From Lentisphaerota bacterium (GTDB lineage Bacteria; Verrucomicrobiota; Lentisphaeria; Victivallales; Victivallaceae): DNA of 51,852 nucleotides. Within the stretch, counting starts at the first letter, position 1; each line of letters begins with the position of its first letter. Below are positions 42,526 to 51,500 of the stretch, one piece after another. The DNA is taken from the NCBI GenBank assembly GCA_015061605.1, contig SUWH01000021.1, forward strand, positions 1-51,852, read 5' to 3'. The notes below the pieces were generated by a model. The model saw nothing but the letters and a program-made list of their open reading frames with translations. It made no database searches and had not been told where the DNA came from. The position numbers and the translations under genes were made by a program.

Positions 42526-43244
42526 GTGTCACTCCCCCATACTGCCTTCCGGAAGTTTGAAGCGACTTCACGGTATTTTTCGATCTCATATTTATATTCG
42601 ATCGGCGAACTGAATCCGAGGGCATAATATTCCGGCATGGCAAATGCCAGTGATAGTGTTCTCTGTGATATCCGGCTGCAGAATCCGTCCTGCAGAACTT
42701 TTTGCTTTGCCGCTGAAAAATTTTCCTGACTTCCCCACATGCCGACTCCGTATTCATCAAAGGGATAGCGTTCTTCCAGCCGGACGGCTTCTTCCGGGTA
42801 TGCCGCCTGAAGTACGATCGAAGATACCATCACATAAGGAGTGAAGCAACGCTCCACCGGCCGCTGGAGTTCCCCCGGTGCATCCGGAGATATCCGCAGC
42901 AGACAGCGGACCGTATCCACAGAAAGACTGGACAGGGTTATGGTGCATCCGGGCAATTCCTCTGCCAGAGAAGTAAATATGCTCTGCGCTTTCATCTGCC
43001 GCCGTGCCAGAGTACCGGAACCGGAAATCTCATAGAGAGCCGGTCCGATATTGAAACGGTTCATATTGTCTTTAAAGACAAATCCCCGGGCAATAAGAGT
43101 GCGCAGCAGATTGTGAAGTGTCGGTTTTTTAAGTCCGGTCACTGCAGTCAATTCATTCAGGCGCATCCCGTCCGGATGACTGGATATGTGCTTTAAAATA
43201 TCCAGCCCGCGCAAAAGTGATTGTACCAGTTCGGAGTACGGCAT
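42522..43244 (-). CDS. IclR family transcriptional regulator
   Basis: 240 residues. The N-terminal winged helix contains LLRGLDILKHISSHPDGMRLNELTAVTGLKKPTLHNLLRTLIARGF, the IclR pattern. The effector domain has the family stretches SLSVDTVRCLLRISPD and TPYVMVSSIVLQAAYP. Ligands of this family are usually small carboxylates or aromatics. It is between an Fe-S reductase gene (6 bases upstream) and a U32-like gene (4-base overlap), an unusual middle position for a regulator. Confidence 0.88.
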   Translation of the reverse strand: MPYSELVQSLLRGLDILKHISSHPDGMRLNELTAVTGLKKPTLHNLLRTLIARGFVFKDNMNRFNIGPALYEISGSGTLARRQMKAQSIFTSLAEELPGCTITLSSLSVDTVRCLLRISPDAPGELQRPVERCFTPYVMVSSIVLQAAYPEEAVRLEERYPFDEYGVGMWGSQENFSAAKQKVLQDGFCSRISQRTLSLAFAMPEYYALGFSSPIEYKYEIEKYREVASNFRKAVWGSDT

Positions 43245-43250
43245 GGTGCA

Positions 43251-44297
43251 TCAATCGACATAAAGTTTTTCTTTTTCACCCTCTTTTTCCGGAGTGTAGG
43301 GGGTGCTCCAATCGACTTTCCACTCCGGCCGGCGGCGGAATTTCTGTTTGAAAGAGTTTTGCAGGACTCCGCGGCTTTCCAGACTGATCATACATGCCCG
43401 CGTGCATCCCCTTGAACCGCAGATCGCCTGTCCGGTCTGGTAAACATTGCGCGGTTTGTGATAGAACGGCGACCAGTCACCCGGTACAAAATCGGTGTCC
43501 GGCATATAAGGATCTTCCTGCGGAACTCCGGATTTCACCGCGCCGCGGAATGCGATATTGCATTTTTTGACATCGATATCCGACCATTCCACATCATGAC
43601 CGGCGAGATTGACTTTGACCGTTTTGTCGGTGGGGAAACACTGTCCGGGGCAGGCGCGGACGCAAGCCATGCAACGGTTGCAGAGCTGCGGACCGTCATA
43701 AATCGGATCGGGTTCAAGTTCCACATCGGTAAGCACGATACCGACCCGGCAGCGGGGACCGAATTGCGGACTTAAGAACATCTTGCTGAAACCGATTTCT
43801 CCGAGACCGCAGAGATAGGCGGCGATGCGCAGATGTACCATGATATCCGGACAGGCCTGTCCCGGACGTACCGGACGGCTGAAGCCCGGCGGCAGTTCAC
43901 CGGTGATATTGACTGCGCGCCAGTCGCTCTGGTGTCCCATCGGGATGGCTTCATATCCCTGATCTTCGATAAATTTGCTCAAGTTGATCACGGTCATCGG
44001 CATATAAAGGTAGGTTATACCGCCGTAGCCCATGGCTGAATAGTTGCTGAAATAGGTTCCTTCTTCAATGCCGCGCAGACTGCCGCGTTCGACCCGGAAG
44101 ACCATTCCTATGATGCTTTTGCACTCCGGCATGATCTGTTTGGGATCCATTTGCAAGGGGGCATTTGCCCAGCGTTCGATGTTGCCGATGCCGACTGCAT
44201 CCGCACCCATTTCCAATGCGGCGCGTTTTACCGCCAGCGCGGCTGCCTTGGGATCGCTCATGTCGACACTGTTGAAGTCACGGGTCATAATAGCCAT
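43251..44297 (-). CDS. QueG-like 4Fe-4S protein (epoxyqueuosine reductase / reductive dehalogenase superfamily)
   Basis: 348 residues from ATG 44297 (AAGGAG ten bases upstream; an ATG at 44321 has none). The N-terminal domain has KRAALEMGADAVGIGNIERW and the segment GIEEGTYFSNYSAMGYGGIT. The ferredoxin part shows CNRCMACVRACPGQCFP and a second group near the C-terminus, CGSRGCTRAC, so two clusters are likely. These features place it in the cobalamin/Fe-S QueG/reductive-dehalogenase superfamily. The central HLRIAAYLCGLGEIGFSKMFLSP is typical. QueG itself carries a C-terminal HEAT-like domain, which is absent. The association with IclR and a U32-like gene suggests a catabolic reductase, not queuosine synthesis; this is inference. 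Confidence 0.75.
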   Translation of the reverse strand: MAIMTRDFNSVDMSDPKAAALAVKRAALEMGADAVGIGNIERWANAPLQMDPKQIMPECKSIIGMVFRVERGSLRGIEEGTYFSNYSAMGYGGITYLYMPMTVINLSKFIEDQGYEAIPMGHQSDWRAVNITGELPPGFSRPVRPGQACPDIMVHLRIAAYLCGLGEIGFSKMFLSPQFGPRCRVGIVLTDVELEPDPIYDGPQLCNRCMACVRACPGQCFPTDKTVKVNLAGHDVEWSDIDVKKCNIAFRGAVKSGVPQEDPYMPDTDFVPGDWSPFYHKPRNVYQTGQAICGSRGCTRACMISLESRGVLQNSFKQKFRRRPEWKVDWSTPYTPEKEGEKEKLYVD

Positions 44298-44479
44298 TTT
44301 TTGATAACTCCTTTCATCCATGATGAATATTAGTTCAGTATTTTTGTCTGCTGTGATAAAAGATACAACAAAATGGCAGATGATGCAAATTTAAAAACAG
44401 AAAAATATCGAAAATCATTTTTGTTGTTATCATTGATGAATTTTTACTGTTTCTGAAGTAAAAAAATATCTCCTGTTGC

Positions 44480-44508
44480 TTGTAAATTTTTATGGTAAGA
44501 AATATATT
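44480..44508 (+). promoter_or_regulatory. Promoter for the second pseudopilin/DUF4838 cluster
   Basis: TTGTAA (44480-44485), 17 bases, TATATT (44503-44508), 80 bases before the ATG at 44588. It would read the interrupted pseudopilin and the following genes. Confidence 0.55.
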
Positions 44509-44587
44509 AGTCTCCAGTATAATAAATGCATACAAATCAAAAAGATAATAAAATGGAAACGTCGATAAGCAAAAGGGACGGGGGATT

Positions 44588-45538
44588 ATGAGAAATTACA
44601 AAGTTTTGTCCGGAGTACTCCGGAGTAAAGCGTTCCGCTTTACTCTTATAGAACTGTTGGTTGTCATTGCACAATATTGCCGTAATCATGTAAAAGTTCT
44701 GTATAACCGTACCGGTATGCAAGCCGCAGGGGGCGGCGCGTTGGTACGGATGTGTACGGACAGGTACGGAAAAGTACGGAGGAAAGCGCCGCAGAAACCG
44801 GCTTTGGGGGTACACCATAATGCTTGCAAAGCAAGCGCTTCATGCACAGACAGTGCGCTTCATATTTGCCGCAGGCAAATGCTTCATACGGCGGAGCCGT
44901 GCTTCATTCGATCAGCGTTCACGCTGATTGAACTGCTGGTTGTCATTGCAATAATAGCAATTCTTGCGGCGATATTACTGCCGGCATTACAGACTGCCCG
45001 GGAACGCGGCAGAAGCAGTTCCTGTCTGAATAACTTGAAACAGCTCGGTATCGCATTCAATCAATACGGCGATGATTACCGGTATTATCCGTGGTACAGT
45101 CATTGGTTCCGCAATGATTCAACCAAGGGGACAATAGTCGGATATATCACTCAAAACAAGCAGAACGGGGCTGATAAGCACCGTCATTTTGACTGTCCTA
45201 CCAGTGATGGTTACGGGTATTACGGCAGCAGTTATGAGTATGGTACAGATTACGGTGTCAATTACAGCGGATACTGGGGCGGAGATAAGTGGCAGAACGT
45301 TTCCATTATCCGGCGTCCGTCCCGTCTGATCCTGGTCATCGACACCTGGCCCAATGAAACCAGCCACAACTCCTATATGACCTATTTCCCCGGCGCCGAG
45401 GGCGGAAAGGACCGGATACAGTACCGTCACAACCGGGCAGCCAATATGCTCTTCTGTGACGGACATGTGGATCGCCATGACCGCAATTTCAGCATCGGGC
45501 AGGGAGGTGCTGACCGGCAGATGTGGTACAACGAATGA
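44588..45538 (+). CDS. Pseudopilin with a 279-base in-frame insertion and duplicated leader
   Basis: 316 codons remain open. The N-terminus ([17 protein letters not shown]) leads to a first partial prepilin motif [11 protein letters not shown], which then turns into unrelated sequence ([15 protein letters not shown]...). After 93 codons a second full motif appears: [17 protein letters not shown], then [18 protein letters not shown] and a globular part ending [14 protein letters not shown], the H-X9-DG element. The last pilin segment is intact, so a working pilin could be made from an internal ATG at 44879 ([18 protein letters not shown]) or by translation through the whole ORF. A 316-residue product would have a ~110-residue leader, which a prepilin peptidase would not normally accept. 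The ribosome site at 44588 is a weak GGGGG. The gene precedes a glycosidase-like gene by 10 bases. Confidence 0.6.
   Translation: MRNYKVLSGVLRSKAFRFTLIELLVVIAQYCRNHVKVLYNRTGMQAAGGGALVRMCTDRYGKVRRKAPQKPALGVHHNACKASASCTDSALHICRRQMLHTAEPCFIRSAFTLIELLVVIAIIAILAAILLPALQTARERGRSSSCLNNLKQLGIAFNQYGDDYRYYPWYSHWFRNDSTKGTIVGYITQNKQNGADKHRHFDCPTSDGYGYYGSSYEYGTDYGVNYSGYWGGDKWQNVSIIRRPSRLILVIDTWPNETSHNSYMTYFPGAEGGKDRIQYRHNRAANMLFCDGHVDRHDRNFSIGQGGADRQMWYNE
44609..44645 (+). repeat. 16-bp palindrome and 10-bp-stem hairpin at the first pilin motif
   Basis: TCCGGAGTACTCCGGA (44609-44624) is a perfect palindrome. It is followed by GAGTAAAGCG (44623-44632), loop TTC, and CGCTTTACTC (44636-44645), a perfect 10-bp stem whose 3' arm encodes the start of FTLIE. 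Confidence 0.85.
44744..44783 (+). repeat. Four direct 10-base units with core GTACGGA
   Basis: GTACGGA starts at 44744, 44754, 44764 and 44774, each followed by three variable bases. It is the same 10-base-period motif type (core TACGGA/TACGGAC) as at 18361-18410, located inside the pilin insertion. Confidence 0.85.
44822..44931 (+). repeat. Array of five hairpins joined by identical GCTTCAT linkers
   Basis: H1 44822-44836 (GCTTGC/GCAAGC, loop AAA), linker 44837-44843; H2 44844-44856 (GCAC/GTGC, loop AGACA), linker 44857-44863; H3 44864-44880 (ATTTGCC/GGCAAAT, loop GCA), linker 44881-44887; H4 44888-44900 (ACGGC/GCCGT, loop GGA), linker 44901-44907; H5 44908-44931 (10 bp with one G-T pair, loop TTCA). 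Linkers are identical (GCTTCAT; ATGAAGC on the other strand); stems share no sequence. The 3' arm of H5 is the pilin coding sequence for the start of the second FTLIE. Confidence 0.9.
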
Positions 45539-45548
45539 GGCTTTTGAT

Positions 45549-47420
45549 ATGATGTATACCGGTTCCATGCTGGCAGTCAATGATGCTGTCGGCGTAAGTA
45601 ATTTACAGCGTTTTGTCGATTGCCGACTCGGCAATTTCGTCATTCTGAAAATACATTGGCACAAAAACACCACTGTTTCCAGAGAGGTGATTGAAAAAGC
45701 CATCAATTTCTGTTGTGAACACCATATTTACTTTATGTTGAGCGAATTTCTCGACCGCTACACCCGGGAACCGTGGAAGCTTCTGGAACATCTTACCAAA
45801 GAGGATTGGAGTGATTTTCAGAAACTCGGCGGTGAATTTTTCTGCGGCAACCTCACCATTTGCGAAAAAGGCGGAGCCGTCTACTGGCCGCTCGGATATA
45901 AACACGGCAGTATGCTCATGGAAAAAGCCGATACCATGGATGAGGCAATGGGAAAATATGTGGACAGCTTGAGACTGGCTGTCGAAGCTGAACACAACTG
46001 GAACCGGGAAAATCTGGTCTGTATAGACTCTTCTCTGCTGCACAAATACCATTTCGCTTCCGGAGTGGATATGATCGCCCTTGAACTTTTTCCCGGCAAC
46101 TGTGAAATGATGTTTCCTGCAGTGCGCGGTGCCGCCAGAGCCGCCGGAAAAACCGCTTTCGGTACCGATATCGCCATGGTGTGGTACGGCGGCGTGGAAA
46201 AGGACGAATTGTGGTTCAAACGATGGAAAATCTCTCTCTATTATTCCTATTTATCCGGTGTGACCTGGGCGGTCTCTGAAACCGGGGAATTCGGGATCAA
46301 CGGTCCATTCGGACGTTATCACGATTTTGACAGCGATGTCTGTGTCCGTTTCCGGAATATCCTGCATGACTTCTATGAGTATACCCGCCGCAATCCCCGT
46401 CCGGAAGGACTTCCGCAAGTCCGGATCGCCATCGTCCACGGTCAGTATGACGGTTGCGGCGGTTTGTGGAACAAAGAGGTCTGGGGACAGTATCAGGATG
46501 AGAAATTTCTCCATTCCGATGCGGAAGACAGCTATGATTTGCTTTCTGTACTGAATAAAAAAAGCGACTGGTTCGATGCCGGACGGATGGGAGAACGGGA
46601 TCTTTCCGGCAATCCGCCGCTCGGACAGTATGACATCCTCCCGGTGGAGGCTGATTTGGAAGTCATGCAGAAATATCCGGTATTGGTTTTCCTCGGCTGG
46701 AACACAATGGATGAATCTCTTTATGAGAAGTTGAAACAATATGTGAGTTCCGGCGGCAGATTATTCATGTGCAGCGGACACTTGAATTGTTCCGTTGACC
46801 GCAAGGAGCCGATCCGGCTTTATAACGATGGTGATGTGGCGGATCTTTTCGGTGTCCGCTTGAAGCGGAGCAACAGAAAATTGCGCCATGCCGGACTTAA
46901 ATTCATCGCCGACAGCGATATGATTGAATATGCCTATCCCAACTGGACGGAAAATGCCGATCCCAAGTATATGGATACATTCATTCCGGAAAATCAGGTC
47001 GAACTCTGCGGAGCAAAAACTCTTGCTGTCACAGCACAGGTGTTTTCCGCTTATCAAAAAGAAAATCTCGCCGGAACTCCGCAGGAGACCCCTGCATTTA
47101 CCGAATACCGTCTGGGCAGCGGGTATGCTTCTCTGGTGACGCTTGACGGCTATCCCGGAAGTGTCGGGATAAAAGAGTTTTACCGGGAGATATTGAAGTG
47201 CGTGTGCGCTGCGGAACAGGATAAGCATTTACAGATCTGCGCGCCGGACAAGGTGCGTTATTCTGTGTATGACGACGGGGAAAAATACAGCTTGTTTTTT
47301 CTGAATACCGATTTCGATCTGCCGGCTGCTGTAAAAGTTTTTTACCGGGGAAATTGCCGGGAACTCATCATCCCGGAAGCCTCCCCTGAAACATTGAATA
47401 TTTCCAAAATGGAGGATTGA
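45549..47420 (+). CDS. Glycosidase-like protein with a beta-galactosidase-type trimerisation/GATase-like domain
   Basis: 623 residues from ATG 45549 (GAGG eight bases upstream, just after the pilin stop); an in-frame upstream ATG at 45456 lies inside the pilin gene. There is no signal peptide. The first half looks like a TIM barrel (EKAINFCCEHHIYFMLSEFLDRY, SGVDMIALELFPGN, SGVTWAVSETGEFG). Residues ~390-470 resemble the glutamine-amidotransferase-like trimerisation domain of GH42-type enzymes: DLEVMQKYPVLVFLGWN, then EKLKQYVSSGGRLFMCSG. The last ~100 residues form a small beta domain. Catalytic Glu residues cannot be assigned with confidence. I take it as a cytoplasmic or exported glycoside-acting enzyme in a cluster with secreted DUF4861-like and DUF4838 proteins. 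Confidence 0.6.
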   Translation: MMYTGSMLAVNDAVGVSNLQRFVDCRLGNFVILKIHWHKNTTVSREVIEKAINFCCEHHIYFMLSEFLDRYTREPWKLLEHLTKEDWSDFQKLGGEFFCGNLTICEKGGAVYWPLGYKHGSMLMEKADTMDEAMGKYVDSLRLAVEAEHNWNRENLVCIDSSLLHKYHFASGVDMIALELFPGNCEMMFPAVRGAARAAGKTAFGTDIAMVWYGGVEKDELWFKRWKISLYYSYLSGVTWAVSETGEFGINGPFGRYHDFDSDVCVRFRNILHDFYEYTRRNPRPEGLPQVRIAIVHGQYDGCGGLWNKEVWGQYQDEKFLHSDAEDSYDLLSVLNKKSDWFDAGRMGERDLSGNPPLGQYDILPVEADLEVMQKYPVLVFLGWNTMDESLYEKLKQYVSSGGRLFMCSGHLNCSVDRKEPIRLYNDGDVADLFGVRLKRSNRKLRHAGLKFIADSDMIEYAYPNWTENADPKYMDTFIPENQVELCGAKTLAVTAQVFSAYQKENLAGTPQETPAFTEYRLGSGYASLVTLDGYPGSVGIKEFYREILKCVCAAEQDKHLQICAPDKVRYSVYDDGEKYSLFFLNTDFDLPAAVKVFYRGNCRELIIPEASPETLNISKMED

Positions 47421-47423
47421 TTT

Positions 47424-48569
47424 ATGATAAAAAAATGGTTTGTTCAGGTTGTTTTATGTTTGGGGTGCACGGTTCTCCTTTACGGCAGTGAGTACACGTT
47501 GAAAATAACTAACAATACGGCAAGTGCAATAAATAATTTTCCGGTGGTTTTCAAACTTTCAGCATTGGATGGAGCAATACCGGCAGACTCCGGTAAAGTG
47601 CAGATATTTGACGCCGACGGCAGAGAAGTTCCATCCCAGCTTGACGATCTCGACCTCAATGGATGCGCGGACAAAACTGACGAAGCGGCGATGCTTGCCA
47701 AGTTGAAGCCCGGAGAAAATATTTTCAAAATAAAACTGCTTCCCGGTAAATTTCCTTCTCCGCAAAGTGCCGGAAAAAGATCTCTCTATCTCGCCGCAGA
47801 AAACGGTATCATCCGGGTCGAACAGAGCAAATTAAAGCTTCAGCAGCGGATCATCTCCCGTTTCAACAATGGAAAATATGAGCGTATCGCCGGTCATTTT
47901 GTGCAGGAACTCAATATGGATAAGAGCTGGAAGTGGTTTGTCCGTCCTGAAGTCAGCGCTGTACTGGTTTCCTCCGGAACGGTGCGGCAGATCGTCCGTT
48001 TCAATTCAGTTGTTGAAAACCGCGACAGCGGCAAGCAGGCAAAACTCATCAATGATATGCACATATTCAATGGGCGCAGTGAAGTTTTGTGCCGTTTCCT
48101 GTTGACCAATATTTCCAAGGGGCAATTGCTTCAGGTTTTCCGGATCAATCAGGGATTTTACGAAACCGGTATAAATGGCAAAGTAATTCCGGCAGAAGAC
48201 CGCTTCAGCGGTATCGGCAGTAAAGGAGAAACTTTATCCGGAACTCTTGTTTCCGGCAGTTTCACTTACCGCAACCGCAGCAGTAAAGCTCCGGTCCGGA
48301 TGAATTTTTTCCGTCCCGATGCCGGCGGTATCGGGCTGGTAGCAGATGATCCGGCTCATTTTGACAGTTGTTGTACCGTTTATCTGCCGCAGAGAAAAAC
48401 TGTGCGTTTTTCATGGCTGCACTGCCCGGCAAATCTGGTTCTCTGGCCCGGTAGATCACTGGATCTGCAAGTGTATCTGGTGCTTCACGGCGGCAAGGCT
48501 GATGCGGCGGAAGAGTTCGCAAAGATGGTGAAAAATGTTTCATTTGAATTTTTGCCGGGAGCAAAATAA
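47424..48569 (+). CDS. Secreted DUF4861-like protein
   Basis: 381 residues with a signal peptide (MIKKWFVQVVLCLGCTVLLYGS). The mature N-terminus (TLKITNNTASAINNFPVVFKL) and the pattern DADGREVPSQLDDLDLNGCA, then LAKLKPGENIFKIKLLP, resemble the first domain of DUF4861 proteins found in polysaccharide-utilisation clusters. The remainder is beta-rich, with NDMHIFNGRSEVLCRFLL and WLHCPANLVLWPGRSLDLQVYL. An excellent GGAGG ribosome site overlaps the stop of the preceding gene. No catalytic residues can be named. It should act outside the cytoplasm with the DUF4838 protein that follows one base later. Confidence 0.6.
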   Translation: MIKKWFVQVVLCLGCTVLLYGSEYTLKITNNTASAINNFPVVFKLSALDGAIPADSGKVQIFDADGREVPSQLDDLDLNGCADKTDEAAMLAKLKPGENIFKIKLLPGKFPSPQSAGKRSLYLAAENGIIRVEQSKLKLQQRIISRFNNGKYERIAGHFVQELNMDKSWKWFVRPEVSAVLVSSGTVRQIVRFNSVVENRDSGKQAKLINDMHIFNGRSEVLCRFLLTNISKGQLLQVFRINQGFYETGINGKVIPAEDRFSGIGSKGETLSGTLVSGSFTYRNRSSKAPVRMNFFRPDAGGIGLVADDPAHFDSCCTVYLPQRKTVRFSWLHCPANLVLWPGRSLDLQVYLVLHGGKADAAEEFAKMVKNVSFEFLPGAK

Positions 48570-48570
48570 A

Positions 48571-51500
48571 ATGAAAAACTTTGCTTTGCCGGGTATCGTT
48601 ATATTGCCGTTGTGTCTCTGGGCATCAGAACTTCCGGTGCCGCGGATGCGGTTGGATTTTGATTCCGCCATGCCGTCCGGAGCAAAAGTTGACAAAGCGG
48701 ACTTCGTTCCGGGGTATCGCGGCAAAGCGGCACACTTTTCAGTAAATAAACATAACAATATCAAATTTGACGGCAAGTTGACCGCCTTTGACAATGGAAC
48801 GATCGCGTTCCGGGTGAAACCGGATCTGCCGCTGTACCGCAAAACGCAGCGGACGATTCTGAATATCGGCGGCGTTGCCAAAGAGCTTCAGGGAGTGAAT
48901 TTTTCCATCGACGGCGGCGCGCTTGCCGTGCCGGTGCTGCGGTGTGAGAATATCCGTTGGCAGCCGGGAAAATTCCATCATATAGCTTATACATGGAAAC
49001 TCAATCAGGCAGATAAAGATTTTCCTTTCCGTTATGATGTGGCACTATATGTCGATGGCAGGGCAGTTGCCATGCGGACCGTGAACCGCCGCCCGATCCC
49101 TGCCGGGACTGTGACTCTGGGAGCTTATCCGGTTCCGGAGTACGGCAGACCGCAGTTGTTTGAACTGGACGGATGTATCGACGATCTGGAATTTTACAAT
49201 ACTGCATTGACTCCGGGAGAGATCGCCGCTGTCAGTAAAAGTAACGCCGTTGAAATTTCCGCGCCTCAAAGAGAAAAAGCTTTCCGGGAACTTCGCAGCT
49301 CCGGCAATAAACACCCTTACATCCTGCAAGGCAATGGCGGATTTACCACCCTGACTTCCGCCACCCGCATCGAACTGATGCTGCCGCGCAAGCCGCACCC
49401 CAATGATTATGTCGCCGCCGGTGAATTGAAAAAATATCTGACCGGAATGCTCAATGCCAGAGTGGTTCTCCGGCGTAATCTCACCCGCAATTGCGATTTC
49501 CGTTTTTTTATCTCTGCCCGTGCCGCAAAGGAGGGCGGAGTAAGTGTGCCGGAAAAAGCAGAACATGATGAGGTATACATCCGGATCGGTAAAGATCATT
49601 GTGTTTTAGCCGGTGATCCGGAAAGCGGCGCACTGAACGGTGCATACACCATATTGGAACACTTCGGCGTACGCTGGTACTCTGCCGGGGAATCCGGTGA
49701 ATTTGTACCGGCGGTAAAAGAACTTGCCGTGCCGCATGGATGCTGGCGTCATGTACCGTTTTTTCAGATGCGGCGCATCCAGCTCGCCGCACCGCGGGAT
49801 TACTGCAAAACGGTCAGCAGCCGGGATCTGAATGACTGGGGCAGAAGAAACAGGCTGAATCTGGGAACTTATGCCAAGTTTCACCGGATGGTCGCTCCGC
49901 ATCTGGACAAAATCATTCCGGAGAGTGAATTTGCCGCCCACCCGGAATATTTCGGTATGGATGACCGCGGAGTACGGGATATCCCGAGCCGGAACCGGCT
50001 CAATCCCTGCACCTCCGATCCGGCAGTTGTAAAACGCATTGCCGAACATGCGGTCTCTCTGTTGAAAAAAAATCCTTCCGCACGTTACTTCAGCATTGAA
50101 CCCATCGACGGCGGCGGCTGGTGTCTCTGTGAACGGTGCCGCAAACTTGATGTGGTTCCCGGGAACTATACCGACCGGATAATCACGCTTGCCAATCAGC
50201 TTACTGCGGAAATCGAAAAGGCTTTTCCGAAAGAAAACAAAGCGGCAAGGTTTTTTGCCTATCAGGGATATGCCAATGTCCCGGAAAAAGCGGTCGCTGA
50301 CGGTAATTTGCAGGTCGAAGTCACCCGGGGAACTCCGGAACTTATCCGGGCATGGGCAAAGTATGTGAAAAATTTACAGCGCTGGGATTACAACGGATGG
50401 TTCACTTTTAAATGGGGGCCGATGCCGCTGTCATTGCTGCCGGAAAAAATCAAGCTGCTCAAAGACAACCACTATACCGGAGGATATTTTGACGAGGGGG
50501 TGGCATCGGTACTCTCTCTGGGGCAGCCGTTTTACTATATCGAAGCTAAATTGATGTGGGAACCGGATGCCGATCTGAATATCCTGCTGGAAGATTTCTT
50601 TACCAATTTTTACGGCAAGGCCGCCGGGATGATGCGAAAGTGTTTCGATTTACTGGAGGTTGAGACCCGGCGCTGTAAAAGCAGTGACGATATAAATACC
50701 GAATACAACCGGAATATTTTTCAACCTTATATCTATCCCCCCGGGATGTGGCGCAAGCTGCTTGCGTGGAGCAACGAGGCCATGCAATGTGTTCAGGATG
50801 ATCCGATCCGATTGAACCGGGTGCGTACTGCACGTATGACCTATCTGCTGGCTGATGTGGCACGGGATGCATTGATCGCGGCACAATATGCCGCAGATAA
50901 GAAGCACCCGTTCCATGATTATATCCGTTCCCGGCGGGAGATCAACGCCGGTCAGCTTCTGGAAGCGGTCAAACTGGCGGGGCTTCTGGGGATAACCAAA
51001 GTCCGGGGCAACTGTGAACCGGGAACTCCGGAAGCGATAGTTGCCGCATGGGCATATTTGCTGCAAATAGATATTACGCCATTTGCGGAAATATTTTATC
51101 CCGGAACCGGAGTTTCTTCAAATCAGAATAAAAAGGAGTGGCAGCTGGCGTTTCAGGATGAATTCAGCCGCAATGAACTTGGTGCTGATTGGAAAATAAT
51201 CCGCGGCAACTGGCAGATAAAAAATGGTGCGCTTTCCGGCAGAGGAGATGCTGTTTACATCAACCGGAAATTCCCCGGAGACCAGAAATTGGAATTTGAT
51301 GCCTGGGTGAATGAAGATCAGCCGCCCTGCGATCTGGACGGAATCCTCGGAGATATGGATATGAGTCCCTACGGCAATAAAGGATATTTGTTTGCATTCG
51401 GAACCTACGGCAACAATTTCAGTAAGATCAACCGCAACAAAACCCAGATATTGAAAATCCCGTCTCCGGTCATCAAACCGGGAAAAAAGCACCATATCGT

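Larger units (their letters stand above)
44651..44950 (+). repeat. Direct repeat bounding the insertion (21 bases, 279 apart)
   Basis: 44651-44671 and 44930-44950 (GAACTGtTGGTTGTCATTGCA, with C for the lower-case t in the second copy) differ by one base. They encode ELLVVIA and lie exactly 93 codons apart, so the insertion is in frame. Confidence 0.85.

Noticed and set aside
44537-44818. 93-codon open frame antisense to the pilin insertion
   Set aside because: It lies within promoter, leader and repeat sequence and has no coding features.
44822-44907. CRISPR or attC integron array reading of the hairpin units
   Set aside because: The constant part is a 7-base linker and the hairpins are only 13-17 bases with perfect stems; attC sites are longer with conserved ends and no integrase gene is seen.
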